DNA of 64,000 nt from an uncultured Oscillibacter sp. (GTDB lineage: Bacteria; Bacillota; Clostridia; Oscillospirales; Oscillospiraceae): NCBI GenBank assembly GCA_950097265.1, contig CATNDJ010000003.1, positions 55,821 through 119,820 of the forward strand, given 5' to 3'. Of this stretch, positions 29,050 to 38,754 are shown in pieces. Made by a program: the position numbers and the translations under genes. The notes below the pieces were generated by a model that saw nothing but the letters and a program-made list of their open reading frames with translations, made no database searches and was not told the origin of the DNA. Position 1 is the first letter of the stretch. Each line of letters opens with the position of its first letter.

Positions 29050-30405
29050 ATGCGCAGTCTTTTGATCAAAAACGCCTCCGCCGCCGTCACCTGCGACAGC
29101 CGGGACACGGTGCTGGAAAACGCCAATCTCCTGATTCAGGACGGCGTCATCGCCTACATAGGGCCCGAGCCCCGGGAAGCGGAGGAAACCCTGGACGCCT
29201 CGGGCTGCATCGCCTACCCCGGCCTCGTCAACACCCACCACCACCTTTACCAGACCTTCAGCCGGAACCTGCCCCAGGTGCAGAATCTGGAGCTCTTCGA
29301 CTGGCTGACCGCCCTTTACGAGATCTGGAAGAACCTGGACGGCGAGGCCGTCTATTACAGCTCCCTCGTGGGCATGGGGGAACTGCTGAAGACCGGATGC
29401 ACCACCGTCTTTGACCACCACTACGTCTTCCCCGGCGGGGCCTCCCTGGCATTGCTGGACGCCCAATTCGCCGCGGCGGAGGCCCTGGGCGCGCGCATGT
29501 ACGCCTCCCGGGGAAGCATGGACTTAAGCCGGAAGGACGGCGGACTGCCTCCGGACAGCGTGGTCCAGACGGTGGACGAAATTCTGGCGGACTGCCAAAG
29601 AGCGGTGGAGAAGTACCACGACCCCTCCTTTAACTCCATGCGCATGGTGGCCCTGGCCCCCTGTTCCCCCTTCAGCGTGTCGGCGGAGCTGCTGCGCCAG
29701 TCCGCCGTCCTGGCACGAAGCTTGGGCGTCCGGCTCCACACCCACCTGTGCGAGACCAAGGACGAGGAACGCTACGTCCTGGAGAAGCACGGCAAGCGTC
29801 CCCTGGCCTATATGGAGGACCTGGGCTGGGTGGGCCCGGACGTGTGGTACGCCCACGGCATCCACTTCAACGACGCAGAATTGAAGCTGCTGGCGGACAC
29901 GGGCACCGGCATCGCCCACTGCCCCATCTCCAACATGAAGCTCTCCTCCGGCGTGTGCCGCATTCCCGACATGCTGGCCCTGGGGGTCCCCGTGGGCCTG
30001 GCGGTGGACGGCAGCGCCAGCAACGACGGGTCCAATCTTCTGGAGGAACTTCGAGTGGCCTATCTGCTCCACCGCCTGTGCTCCAGTGAGAAAGCTCCCA
30101 GCGGCTACGACCTGCTGAAAATCGCCACCCGGGGCGGCGCCCGGGTCCTGGGCCGGGAGGATATCGGCTCCCTGGAGGCGGGCAAGGCCGGGGACCTGTT
30201 CCTGATCCGCCGGGACCGGCTGGAGCTGGTGGGAGCGGACCTGGACGTTTCCTCCCTGCTGGGCACGGTGGGCTTCAAGGGCCCCGTGGATTACACGGTG
30301 GTCAACGGCCGGATCGTCGTGCGGGAGGGCCGCCTTACCGGCGTGGACGAGGAAAAAGCGGTCCGGGAGGCCCGGGCCGCGGTGAGAAAATACCTGGAGC
30401 GCTGA
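29050..30405 (+). CDS. 8-oxoguanine/guanine deaminase-like amidohydrolase (TRZ/ATZ family)
   Basis: GLVNTHHHLYQTFSRNLPQVQNLELFDWLTALYEIWKNL...GCTTVFDHHYVFP...GSMDLSRKDGGLPPDSVVQ...VDGSASNDGSN. Confidence 0.85.
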   Translation: MRSLLIKNASAAVTCDSRDTVLENANLLIQDGVIAYIGPEPREAEETLDASGCIAYPGLVNTHHHLYQTFSRNLPQVQNLELFDWLTALYEIWKNLDGEAVYYSSLVGMGELLKTGCTTVFDHHYVFPGGASLALLDAQFAAAEALGARMYASRGSMDLSRKDGGLPPDSVVQTVDEILADCQRAVEKYHDPSFNSMRMVALAPCSPFSVSAELLRQSAVLARSLGVRLHTHLCETKDEERYVLEKHGKRPLAYMEDLGWVGPDVWYAHGIHFNDAELKLLADTGTGIAHCPISNMKLSSGVCRIPDMLALGVPVGLAVDGSASNDGSNLLEELRVAYLLHRLCSSEKAPSGYDLLKIATRGGARVLGREDIGSLEAGKAGDLFLIRRDRLELVGADLDVSSLLGTVGFKGPVDYTVVNGRIVVREGRLTGVDEEKAVREARAAVRKYLER

Positions 30406-30549
30406 TGGTAGGGGGGCGGGCGCTGCGCAGCCCTTGGCGGCTTTGCCGCTTAGGGATGCGGCGTGCCCCTTGCGGGTGCTGTCCCGCCCCGTTTCTCCGA
30501 AAACAGGACGGTTCCGAAAGAGCAGGAGGGGACAGAGCCCCTCCCCTAC
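30404..30549. repeat. Copy of dispersed intergenic repeat (TAGGGG...CCCCTA ends)
   Basis: Reverse complement begins AGTAGGGGAGGGGCTCTGTCCCCTCC, shared with 47546-47628. Confidence 0.6.
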
Positions 30550-31379
30550 TGCTGCAATTGCTTGTCCATCCGCGCCAGGAAGAAGGCCAGGCCGAACCCG
30601 GCGGCGGCGCAGAAGGCGGAAAGGGCGATTTCTCCCGCCCCGGTGTACTCCGTGGGGACGATGACCAGGGTGGAGGCGGCCACAAAGCCCAAAATGCCGT
30701 GGAAGGCCACGGCGTAATGCCGCTGGAAAAACCAGGTCACCAGGCGGGCCAGCAGCGCGATGGTCAGAAACATCCCCGGCAGGGCGGCGGAGAGGACCAG
30801 CAGGTCCAGCCGCGCCAGCCCCTCCAGCATGGGCCGGTAGAGCCCCAGGGCCATCATCACCGAGGAGGAGGTCATGCCGGGGATCACCACCCCCATGCCC
30901 CACAGGGCCCCGCAGAAGTTGTACCACCAGAAATTCGGTTCCACCTGGACGTGGGCCACCCGGCTGACGTAGAACAGCCCCGCGAACACCGCCCCGGCGC
31001 AGAGGAGGAAGCTCCCCCAGGCGGAGGCGGACCGGCCCTCCTTCCCCGCCTCCCGGAAGAGGGAGGGGGCCGTGCCCGCGATGAGGCCGATGAAGAGCCA
31101 GTAGGTCACCGCGTCGGAGAGGGTCATGGCCGCGGCGATGCCCTTGGCCACGCCCAGGAAGCCCGCGGCCCAGCCCAGGCCCAGGGGAATCAGCATCCGC
31201 CAGTACTTGGGGACCGCGCGCCTGGGCCGGGTCAGCACCTCCATGAAGGGCCGGTAGATGCCGAACACCACCGCCAGCACGCCGCCGGAGACCCCCGGCA
31301 GGATGGCCCCCGCGCCGATGAAAGCGCCGCAGAGGAAGTCCCGGAGCCAGTGGGCCCGCCGCCGCTGCCGCTCGTCCAT
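30546..31379 (-). CDS. DUF368 family membrane protein
   Basis: FLCGAFIGAGAILPGVSGGVLAVVFGIYRPFMEVL...GVVIPGMTSSSVMMALGLYRPML. Confidence 0.92.
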   Translation of the reverse strand: MDERQRRRAHWLRDFLCGAFIGAGAILPGVSGGVLAVVFGIYRPFMEVLTRPRRAVPKYWRMLIPLGLGWAAGFLGVAKGIAAAMTLSDAVTYWLFIGLIAGTAPSLFREAGKEGRSASAWGSFLLCAGAVFAGLFYVSRVAHVQVEPNFWWYNFCGALWGMGVVIPGMTSSSVMMALGLYRPMLEGLARLDLLVLSAALPGMFLTIALLARLVTWFFQRHYAVAFHGILGFVAASTLVIVPTEYTGAGEIALSAFCAAAGFGLAFFLARMDKQLQQ

Positions 31380-31616
31380 GTTCCGTTTCCCCCTCTCCGA
31401 AGGCTCAAGATTTTACGCGGAATATGATAGCAGTTTTGCCGGAGCCTTGCAATCCGATTCTTGTTTTTCGGGCAAAATTTCTTCCGCCGTTTCGGCCCTT
31501 TTGTGGATTCCGCTGATATTTTTGGGGCCGGGCGGGGCTTTTCTGTGCGCTTCGCCGTTGACAGGGGCGGGGAAAGCGTGTAAACTACAAAGCACTTCCA
31601 ACAATTGAACAGCCGC

Positions 31617-31888
31617 AAAGACGATGAAGAGAAGAGTACGCCGGATGAACCGTCAAAGAGAGCCCCGAGAGGTGAAAAGGGGCACGGAGGGGCCGGCCGA
31701 ACATGGTCTTGGAGTTGCGCCGCCGACTGCCTCAGGGGCATAGGCCGCGACGGGAGCGCCCGTGACAGCGCGGGAGTGTGCTGGCACTCTATAAGGCCGC
31801 CTCCGCGAGGGGGCGCGCGAATCAAGGTGGTACCACGGCGCGATTCTGCGCTCGTCCTTGAAGCTGAACGCTTCAAGGGCTTTTTTGT
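31617..31888 (+). promoter_or_regulatory. T-box leader (specifier reads AUG, Met)
   Basis: GAACATGGTCTTGGAGT specifier region (ATG 31703-31705), AAGGTGGTACCACGG T-box, terminator CCTTGAAGC-TGAAC-GCTTCAAGGGCTTTTTT; precedes metNIQ. Confidence 0.95.
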
Positions 31889-31922
31889 TTGCCTGTGACT
31901 TTCCGGTAAAGGAGCTGTTACC

Positions 31923-32939
31923 GTGAGCGAATCCATTATCCAAATCCAGCACCTGACCAAGAATTTCGGCGGCGGGCCCGACGAGGTCCACGCCCTGACG
32001 GACATCAGCCTGGACATCCGGCAGGGGGAGATCTTCGGCATCATCGGCCTCTCCGGCGCGGGGAAGTCCACCCTGGTCCGGTGCATGAACCTGCTGGAGC
32101 GGCCCACCTCCGGCACCGTCCTGGTGGACGGGAAGGACATGACCGCCCTGGGCGAGCGGGAACTGCGGCTCCAGCGGCGGAAGATCACCATGATCTTCCA
32201 GAGCTTCAACCTGCTGATGCAGCGGACCTGCCTGCGGAACGTCTGCTTCCCCATGGAGATTGCCGGGACGCCCAAGGCCCAGGCGAAGAAGCGGGCGGAG
32301 GAGCTCCTGGACCTGGTCGGCCTTGCCGACAAGGCGGGCGCCTACCCCGCTCAGCTCTCCGGCGGGCAGAAGCAGCGGGTGGCCGTGGCCCGGGCCCTGG
32401 CGACGGATCCCAAGGTCCTCCTCTGCGACGAGGCCACCTCCGCCCTGGACCCCACCACCACCGTCTCCATCCTGGAGCTCCTCAAGGACCTGAACGCCAA
32501 GCTGGGGGTCACCGTGGTGGTCATCACCCACCAGATGAGCGTCATCGAGGCCATCTGCTCCCGGGTGGCCATCCTGGACGGAGGGCGGGTTGCTGAGCTG
32601 GGGGACGTGCAGGAGATCTTCTCCAACCCCACCACCGACGCCGCCCGGCGGCTGGTATACCCCGGCGGGGCCAGCGTCAGCCAGTATCCCGCCAGCACCC
32701 GGGCCATCCGCCTGTCCTTCAACGGCGGCACGGCCTATCAGCCCCTCATCGCCTCCGTGGCCATCGACTGCGGCGTCAAGCTGAACATCCTGGGGGCGGA
32801 CACCCGGAACGTGGGCGGCAAGGCCCTGGGCACCATGCTCCTGGGGCTCCCCGACGACCCCAACGAGGCCGCCAAGGCCCTGAGCTATATCCGGGCGCAG
32901 CCCTATATCACCGTGGAGGAGGTGGAGTACCGTGGCTGA
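31923..32939 (+). CDS. metN: Methionine ABC transporter ATP-binding protein
   Basis: Walker A GLSGAGKST, LSGGQKQRVAVARAL, C-terminal NIL-like domain; GTG start. Confidence 0.95.
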   Translation: MSESIIQIQHLTKNFGGGPDEVHALTDISLDIRQGEIFGIIGLSGAGKSTLVRCMNLLERPTSGTVLVDGKDMTALGERELRLQRRKITMIFQSFNLLMQRTCLRNVCFPMEIAGTPKAQAKKRAEELLDLVGLADKAGAYPAQLSGGQKQRVAVARALATDPKVLLCDEATSALDPTTTVSILELLKDLNAKLGVTVVVITHQMSVIEAICSRVAILDGGRVAELGDVQEIFSNPTTDAARRLVYPGGASVSQYPASTRAIRLSFNGGTAYQPLIASVAIDCGVKLNILGADTRNVGGKALGTMLLGLPDDPNEAAKALSYIRAQPYITVEEVEYRG

Positions 32940-33615
32940 AATCTTTACCGCCGCCTTCTGGGCGGAGTACGGCGGCATCCTGGCCGAGGGCGTCCTGGAC
33001 ACCCTGATTATGACCGCCGCATCCACCGCCCTGGCCTATCTCTTCGGCCTACCCATGGGCATTGTCTGCATTCTGACCCAGCCCCACGGCATCCGGCCAA
33101 ACCGGCCCGTCAACGCCGTGCTGGGGTGGATCATCAACATCGGCCGCTCCTTCCCCTTCGCCATTTTGATGGTGGCCCTCTTCCCCTTCACCAAGCTGGT
33201 TATGGGGACCCGGCTGGGCCTCCGGGGGGCGATTCTGCCCCTGGTGGTGGCCTCCGCCCCCTTTGTTGCCCGGATGGTAGAGACCTCCCTCAGCGAGGTG
33301 GACGCCGGAGTTATCGAGGCGGCCCAGTCCATGGGAGCCTCCACATTCCAGATCGTCCGGAAGGTCTACCTGCCGGAGGCTATGCCCTCCCTAATTCTCG
33401 GAGGGTCCATCACCCTCATTGCCATCGTGGGCTACACGGCCATTGCGGGCATGGTGGGCGCGGGAGGCCTGGGAGACCTGGCCATCCGCTACGGCCACCA
33501 GCGGAACGTCCCCTCCGTCATGTGGGTGACGGTGATTTTCCTCATCATCATGGTCCAAGCGGTTCAAAGCGTTTTCAGCCGCCTGTCGGTGCGCATCGAC
33601 AAGCGTTTGAAATAA
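32932..33615 (+). CDS. metI: Methionine ABC transporter permease
   Basis: GLPMGIVCILTQPHGIRPNRPVNAVLGWIINIGRSFPFAILMVAL...EAAQSMGAS; GTG start. Confidence 0.95.
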   Translation: MAEIFTAAFWAEYGGILAEGVLDTLIMTAASTALAYLFGLPMGIVCILTQPHGIRPNRPVNAVLGWIINIGRSFPFAILMVALFPFTKLVMGTRLGLRGAILPLVVASAPFVARMVETSLSEVDAGVIEAAQSMGASTFQIVRKVYLPEAMPSLILGGSITLIAIVGYTAIAGMVGAGGLGDLAIRYGHQRNVPSVMWVTVIFLIIMVQAVQSVFSRLSVRIDKRLK

Positions 33616-33745
33616 AAAGGCATTTCCCTTCCGGGCTCTCCCAGCCCCTCACGCGCGCAGAGAGGACGGAGGACGGAGGGCGGAAGCCGCAGACACCGAA
33701 GACATTCGGAACAAGTCCTTGTTTTTGAAATTGGAGGAACACATT

Positions 33746-34540
33746 ATGAAAAAGAAGATTTTCGCTCTTACCCTGGCCCTGGTTCTGGCCCTGTCCCTGG
33801 CCGCCTGCGGCGGCAAGAAGTCCACCACCCTAAAGGTCGCCGCCTCCCCCACCCCCCACGCCGAGATTCTGAACCAGTGCGTAGATCTCCTGAAGGAGCA
33901 GGGCATTGAGCTGGTGGTCACCGAGTACTCCGACTACGTAGTGCCCAACACCGCCGTGGAAGATGGAGACGAGGACGCCAACTACTTCCAGCACGTCCCC
34001 TATCTGGACAACTTCAACGCCGAGCGGGGCACCCACCTGGTGAGCGTGGCCGGCGTCCACATCGAGCCCATGGGCCTGTACGCGGGCAACGCCGCCTCCC
34101 TGGACGCCATCCCCGACGGGGGCAAGGTAGCCGTCCCCAACGACGCCACCAACGAGGGCCGGGCCCTTCTGCTGCTGGAGGCCCAGGGGCTCATCAAGCT
34201 GGCGGACAGCACCAAGCTGGACTCCACCCCCAAGGACATCGCCGAGAACCCCAAGAACCTGGAGTTCGTGGAGCTGGAAGCCGCCCAGGTCCCCGCCGCC
34301 CTGGATGAGGTGGATATCGCCGCCATCAACTCCAACTACGCCCTGGGCGCGGGTCTGAATCCCGTGGAGGACGCCCTGGTCATCGAGTCCTCCGACTCCC
34401 CCTATGTGAACATCCTGGTGGTCAAGGAAGGCAATGAAAACAACGAGGCCGTCCAGGCCCTGGTGAAGGCCCTCCAGTCCGACACCGTGAAAGACTATAT
34501 CAACAGCACCTTCGGCGGCGCGGTGGTCCCCGCTTTCTGA
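33746..34540 (+). CDS. metQ: MetQ/NlpA family methionine-binding lipoprotein
   Basis: MKKKIFALTLALVLALSLAACGGKKSTTLKVAASPTPHAEILNQ. Confidence 0.95.
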   Translation: MKKKIFALTLALVLALSLAACGGKKSTTLKVAASPTPHAEILNQCVDLLKEQGIELVVTEYSDYVVPNTAVEDGDEDANYFQHVPYLDNFNAERGTHLVSVAGVHIEPMGLYAGNAASLDAIPDGGKVAVPNDATNEGRALLLLEAQGLIKLADSTKLDSTPKDIAENPKNLEFVELEAAQVPAALDEVDIAAINSNYALGAGLNPVEDALVIESSDSPYVNILVVKEGNENNEAVQALVKALQSDTVKDYINSTFGGAVVPAF

Positions 34541-34566
34541 TACTTTTTCTCGAGAGAAAAAGTATC
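34538..34566 (+). terminator. metQ operon terminator (13-bp perfect palindromic arms)
   Basis: GATACTTTTTCTC-GA-GAGAAAAAGTATC. Confidence 0.6.
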
Positions 34567-34928
34567 CAAAAGGAGCTTTAGCGCGCTCTGGCAGTCTGGT
34601 GATCCACCAGACCGGAGCGACGGCAACCTGGTTTCAGCGCAATGAAGAGGCCGGAGGGAAGCCCCTCCGGTCTTTTTTGTTCGATAAGCGCCAGGTTAGC
34701 GGCAGCGAGGATAGCCGGACAGTCCATGCGTCGACCACCAAAATCCCCGCTAGCACCACGCCGCGGGCAGAAGACATGCGTACCCGGAGGAAGCACCTTT
34801 TGCGCGCCCCTCGTTTTCTCTCTTCCACCGTGCACGGCGCATTCTCTCTTTTCGTAAAAGAGAGAATGGGGGGTGCATTGGACCAGCCATCGCTGACCTC
34901 TAATCCGCCCCGCCCGCCAGGGCGAGTT

Positions 34929-36758
34929 TTACTTCCCCCCCGAATGGAAGTGCCGCCACACCGCCTCCGCGGCGGGCCTGGGCACCGCCGCCGCCAGGGT
35001 CTCCACGTCCGCCTCCCGGATGGCCTTGATGGTGCCGAATTTCTTCCGCAGCTCCTCCCGCCGCTTGGGGCCCACGCCGGGGATGCCGTCCAGGGCGGAG
35101 CGCAGGGCGCTTTTCCCGTGGCTCTCGTGGTGGTAGGTGATGGCAAAGCGATGGGTTTCCTCCTGAATCTGCCCGATGAGGGAGAACACCGCCTGGTTCC
35201 CCACGATGCCGATTTCCCGGCCCTCCGGGGTCACCAGGGCCCTTGTCCGGTGCCGGTCGTCCTTCACCATGCCGAAGATGGGAACCCGCACCCCGAACTC
35301 CTCCGCAACGCCCAGGGCCGTCTGGGCGTGGGTCACGCCGCCGTCGATCAAGAACACGTCCGGCAGGGGCAGGAACTTCTCGTCCCCGTCCGCCGCCCGC
35401 TGGAGCCGCCGCCGGAGCACCTCCCGCATGGAGGCGTAGTCGTCCGGCTTCCCCTCCAGGTCCTTGATGCGAAAGCGCCTATAGGCGCTTTTCAGGGGCC
35501 GCGTCCCGCTGTAGACCACCATGGAGGCCACAATGTCGCTGCCCCCGGTGTTGGAGATGTCGAAGGACTCCAGCCGCCTGGGCGGGGCCGGGAGGTCCAG
35601 CATTTTCGTCAGCAGCTCCAGGGTGTGGGCCACCCGCTCCTCGGCGGTAGTGGCCCGCTCCGCCTCCTCGGCGGCGTTCCGCTGGGCCATGGCGCGGAGC
35701 TCCGCCTTCTCCCCCCGCTGGGGGACGTGGACCCAGACTTTATGGCCCGCCCGCTTGGTCAGGGCCTCGGAGAGGCTTTCGCAGTAGCCCTCCGTCGCAA
35801 AGGGCAGCAGAATCTCATGGGGCAGAATGGCCCGGGGCAGATAATACTGGGCCGTCAGGGCGGAGAGCATCTCCTCTTGGGGTTCTTCCATGGGGGCGGA
35901 AAACAGCTCCGTCTCCCGGCCCGCAAGATTCCCCTCCTCCATGTGCAAAACGGCGTAGCAGCACTTCCCCGCTCCCCGGTAGAGGCCCCAGATGTCCGTG
36001 TCGGCGCAGAGCCCGGCGATGACCGTCTGCTTTTTGGAGAGGGCGCTGATGGCGTTGATCCGGTCCCGGAGGGCCGCCGCCTGCTCGAAGCGCAGGGCCT
36101 CCGCCTCCGCCTCCATCTCCCCGGTCATCTCCCGGAGGAGCTCCCTGGCCTTCCCCTCCAGCATCTGGGCGGCCTGGCGGATGCGGCGGTTATACTCCTC
36201 CGCCTTCATCTCCGGGCGGCAGAAGCCGTCGCACCGGCCCATATGGAAATTCAGGCAGGGCCGCTCCGCCCCGATGTCCCGGGGGAATTTCCGATTGCAG
36301 GTGGGGAGCCGCAGGGCGGCGCACACGGCGTCCAGGGCCTGGCGGGTCTCGAAGCGCCCGCCGAAAGGGCCGAAGTACCGGGCCCCGTCCCCCGCCCACT
36401 TGTGGACCATGGAGAACCGAGGGTAGGATTCCCGGGAGAGGCGGACGAAGGGATAGCCCTTGTCGTCCTTGAGCAGGATGTTATAGCGGGGCATGTGGCG
36501 CTTGATGAGGGAGTTTTCCAGCACCAGGGCCTCGAACTCGCTGGAGACGAAGATGGTGTCGAAATGGTCAATCTGGGAGACCATCTGCCGGGTCTTGGCC
36601 GTGTGGGAGGCGCTGTCCTGGAAGTACTGGCTGACCCGGTTCTTGAGCTTTTTCGCCTTGCCCACGTAGATGACCTTCCCGGTCTTGTCCATCATCAGGT
36701 AGACCCCCGGCAGCAGGGGCAGGTCGTTGGCCTTTTCCTTCAGTTCGTCCCTGGTCAT
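34929..36758 (-). CDS. uvrC: Excinuclease ABC subunit C
   Basis: LPLLPGVYLMMDKTGKVIYVGKAKKLKNRVSQYF; FDISNTGGSDIVASMVVY; LIDGGVTHAQ. Confidence 0.97.
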   Translation of the reverse strand: MTRDELKEKANDLPLLPGVYLMMDKTGKVIYVGKAKKLKNRVSQYFQDSASHTAKTRQMVSQIDHFDTIFVSSEFEALVLENSLIKRHMPRYNILLKDDKGYPFVRLSRESYPRFSMVHKWAGDGARYFGPFGGRFETRQALDAVCAALRLPTCNRKFPRDIGAERPCLNFHMGRCDGFCRPEMKAEEYNRRIRQAAQMLEGKARELLREMTGEMEAEAEALRFEQAAALRDRINAISALSKKQTVIAGLCADTDIWGLYRGAGKCCYAVLHMEEGNLAGRETELFSAPMEEPQEEMLSALTAQYYLPRAILPHEILLPFATEGYCESLSEALTKRAGHKVWVHVPQRGEKAELRAMAQRNAAEEAERATTAEERVAHTLELLTKMLDLPAPPRRLESFDISNTGGSDIVASMVVYSGTRPLKSAYRRFRIKDLEGKPDDYASMREVLRRRLQRAADGDEKFLPLPDVFLIDGGVTHAQTALGVAEEFGVRVPIFGMVKDDRHRTRALVTPEGREIGIVGNQAVFSLIGQIQEETHRFAITYHHESHGKSALRSALDGIPGVGPKRREELRKKFGTIKAIREADVETLAAAVPRPAAEAVWRHFHSGGK

Positions 36759-36822
36759 GCTCCACCTCCATGCAGATAAAAAAAGACCACCCCGCGCTGA
36801 CGGGCAGCACGGGGACGGTTCA

Positions 36823-37086
36823 TTACTCTCCGAAGTTGTCTTTCACCAGGTCCACCAGCGCGGTGACCGCCTCTTTCTCATCGCTGCCGTCCGCGATCAG
36901 GGTGATGGGGGTTCCCTTCACGATGCCCAGGGACAGCACGCCTAACAGGCTCTTGGCATTCACGCGGCGATCCTCCTTCTCGACCCAGATGCCGCTCTTA
37001 AACTCGTTGGCCTTCTGGATAAAGAACGTGGCGGGGCGGGCGTGCAAACCAACTTCGTTGTTGACCGTGATTTCCTGCGTGTACAT
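36823..37086 (-). CDS. ptsH: Phosphocarrier protein HPr
   Basis: MYTQEITVNNEVGLHARPATFFIQKANEF...RRVNAKSLLGVLSLGI. Confidence 0.94.
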   Translation of the reverse strand: MYTQEITVNNEVGLHARPATFFIQKANEFKSGIWVEKEDRRVNAKSLLGVLSLGIVKGTPITLIADGSDEKEAVTALVDLVKDNFGE

Positions 37087-37569
37087 GTTGCAGCTCTCCT
37101 TTTTGTGTCAAATCAAATCAATGGTTGACCACGAGTCTTTCCTTTACCATCATAACCGCTTTTCCGTCTCCCGTCAATGGACAATTGCACAAACATTTTA
37201 AAAAATTTTCCTTGGCAGTAAAATTCTTTTTGTTAGTTTACTCCAATTTTGACGGAAATTATACGTCATTTCGCCGAAATTTCAAGAGTTTTCCATTGAC
37301 ATTTCCGGAGCCCTCCCGCCCGGCGGCAGTTTCCCGCCCGGGCTCCGCCGCTTTCTAAAAAAAGCCTCCGCCCCCTGAAAGTTCCGCGGTTGGCCCGGGC
37401 CGGGCCGGGGACAATAGCGCCAGGGTATCGCGGACACGGGGCGGCGTTTCGTCCCGCGGGCCGTCAAAGAGGCTCAAGGGCTCCGCTCCTGAGTTCCTTT
37501 GACGGCAGGGCCGGGGCCCCGTCCATCCGGCGGGGTCCCGGGCCGGAAAGATCGAAGGAGGAGTATCCC

Positions 37570-37899
37570 ATGAAAAATACTCTGATGTTCCTGCTGGTCT
37601 CCCTGCTCCTGGCGGTCTGCCTGACCGCCTGCGGCGGAAGCCAGACCAGCGGCAATATGGACGGCTACGGCTCCACCGGCCAAACCGGAAGCGCGGCGGG
37701 TGGAAACGGCTCCGTCAACGGAGGAAGCACGGTCGGAAGCGGTTCCGTCAGCGGCGGAAGCAGTTCTGCCGGAACCGGCTCCACGGGGAGCGGCTCTGTA
37801 AACGGCGGCGAAAGCTATGGAAGCGGCTCCGTCAACGGCGGCTCCGCCGGGGACGGCCTGCTGGACGACGCCCGGAGCGCCCTGGACGGCGAGTTCTAA
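37570..37899 (+). CDS. Small Gly/Ser/Asn-rich lipoprotein
   Basis: MKNTLMFLLVSLLLAVCLTACGGS lipobox, repeats GSGSVNGGS. Confidence 0.7.
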   Translation: MKNTLMFLLVSLLLAVCLTACGGSQTSGNMDGYGSTGQTGSAAGGNGSVNGGSTVGSGSVSGGSSSAGTGSTGSGSVNGGESYGSGSVNGGSAGDGLLDDARSALDGEF

Positions 37900-38031
37900 G
37901 CGTCCCCTTTACCGCCGGACCGCCGGAAGGATTCTGCGTCCCTTCGGCGGCCCGGCCGTCCATAACGGGCTTTTCTTTTTTCTCCGTCTCCTGTATACTA
38001 TATGCGGATAACGAGAAAAGGAGGCCCGCCC

Positions 38032-38730
38032 ATGCCTGAAAAATTTGCCATGAGGCCCATCGCCCGTATCCGCAGCGATTTCGCCGGGAAATTCGGCGTC
38101 CCCCGCCAGAGCGGCCTGGTAGAGTCCCTGGAGGCCCTGGTGGTCTTCGAGCCGGAGTACCGGGACCCCGCCGCTCTCCGGGGGCTGGAGGGCTTTTCCC
38201 ATATCTGGCTGCTGTGGGTCTTCGACCGGGCGGTCCGGGAGGGCTGGTCCCCCACGGTGCGCCCGCCCCGGCTGGGGGGCAACGCCCGGCTGGGGGTCTT
38301 CGCCACCCGGTCTCCTTTCCGGCCCAACCCCATCGCCCTGTCCGCCGTGGCCCTGGCGGACATGGAGGAGACCCGGGAATGGGGGACCGTCCTCCGGGTC
38401 CGGGGGGCGGACCTGATGGACGGCACGCCCATCCTGGATATCAAGCCCTACCTCCCCTACGCCGACTGCCGGCCCGAGGCCCTGGGGGGCTTCGCCTCCG
38501 CCGCCCCCGACGGGGAGGCGCTGGCGGTGGACTGCCCGGCGGGGCTGTGGGATCGGGTCCCGCCGGACCGGCGGGAGGCCCTCCGGGCTGTGCTGGCCCT
38601 GGACCCCCGGCCCAAGTACCAGGATGACCCGGGACGGGTCTACGGCTTCGGCTTCGCCGGGCTGGAGGTGCGCTTCTCCGTGGAGGGGGAGACCCTGCAT
38701 GTCTTAGAGATTGAAAAAGCGGGAGGCTGA
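38032..38730 (+). CDS. trmO: tRNA (N6-threonylcarbamoyladenosine37)-methyltransferase TrmO/TsaA family
   Basis: MRPIARIRSDFAGKFGVPRQSGLV...FSHIWLLWVF...GVFATRSPFRPNPIALSAV...DIKPYLPYAD. Confidence 0.93.
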   Translation: MPEKFAMRPIARIRSDFAGKFGVPRQSGLVESLEALVVFEPEYRDPAALRGLEGFSHIWLLWVFDRAVREGWSPTVRPPRLGGNARLGVFATRSPFRPNPIALSAVALADMEETREWGTVLRVRGADLMDGTPILDIKPYLPYADCRPEALGGFASAAPDGEALAVDCPAGLWDRVPPDRREALRAVLALDPRPKYQDDPGRVYGFGFAGLEVRFSVEGETLHVLEIEKAGG

Positions 38731-38754
38731 CCTTTGTCAGCCTCCCGCTTAGGT

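Noticed and set aside
30405-31427. 340-aa plus ORF over the intergenic repeat and DUF368 antisense
   Set aside because: DUF368 on the minus strand is convincing; plus ORF is compositional
34599-36779. 726-aa plus ORF across the metQ-uvrC intergenic region
   Set aside because: Mostly antisense to uvrC; N-terminal part covers hairpins
37600-37860. Repeats resembling a CRISPR-like array
   Set aside because: They are in-frame degenerate codon repeats inside a lipoprotein, no constant repeat/spacer geometry
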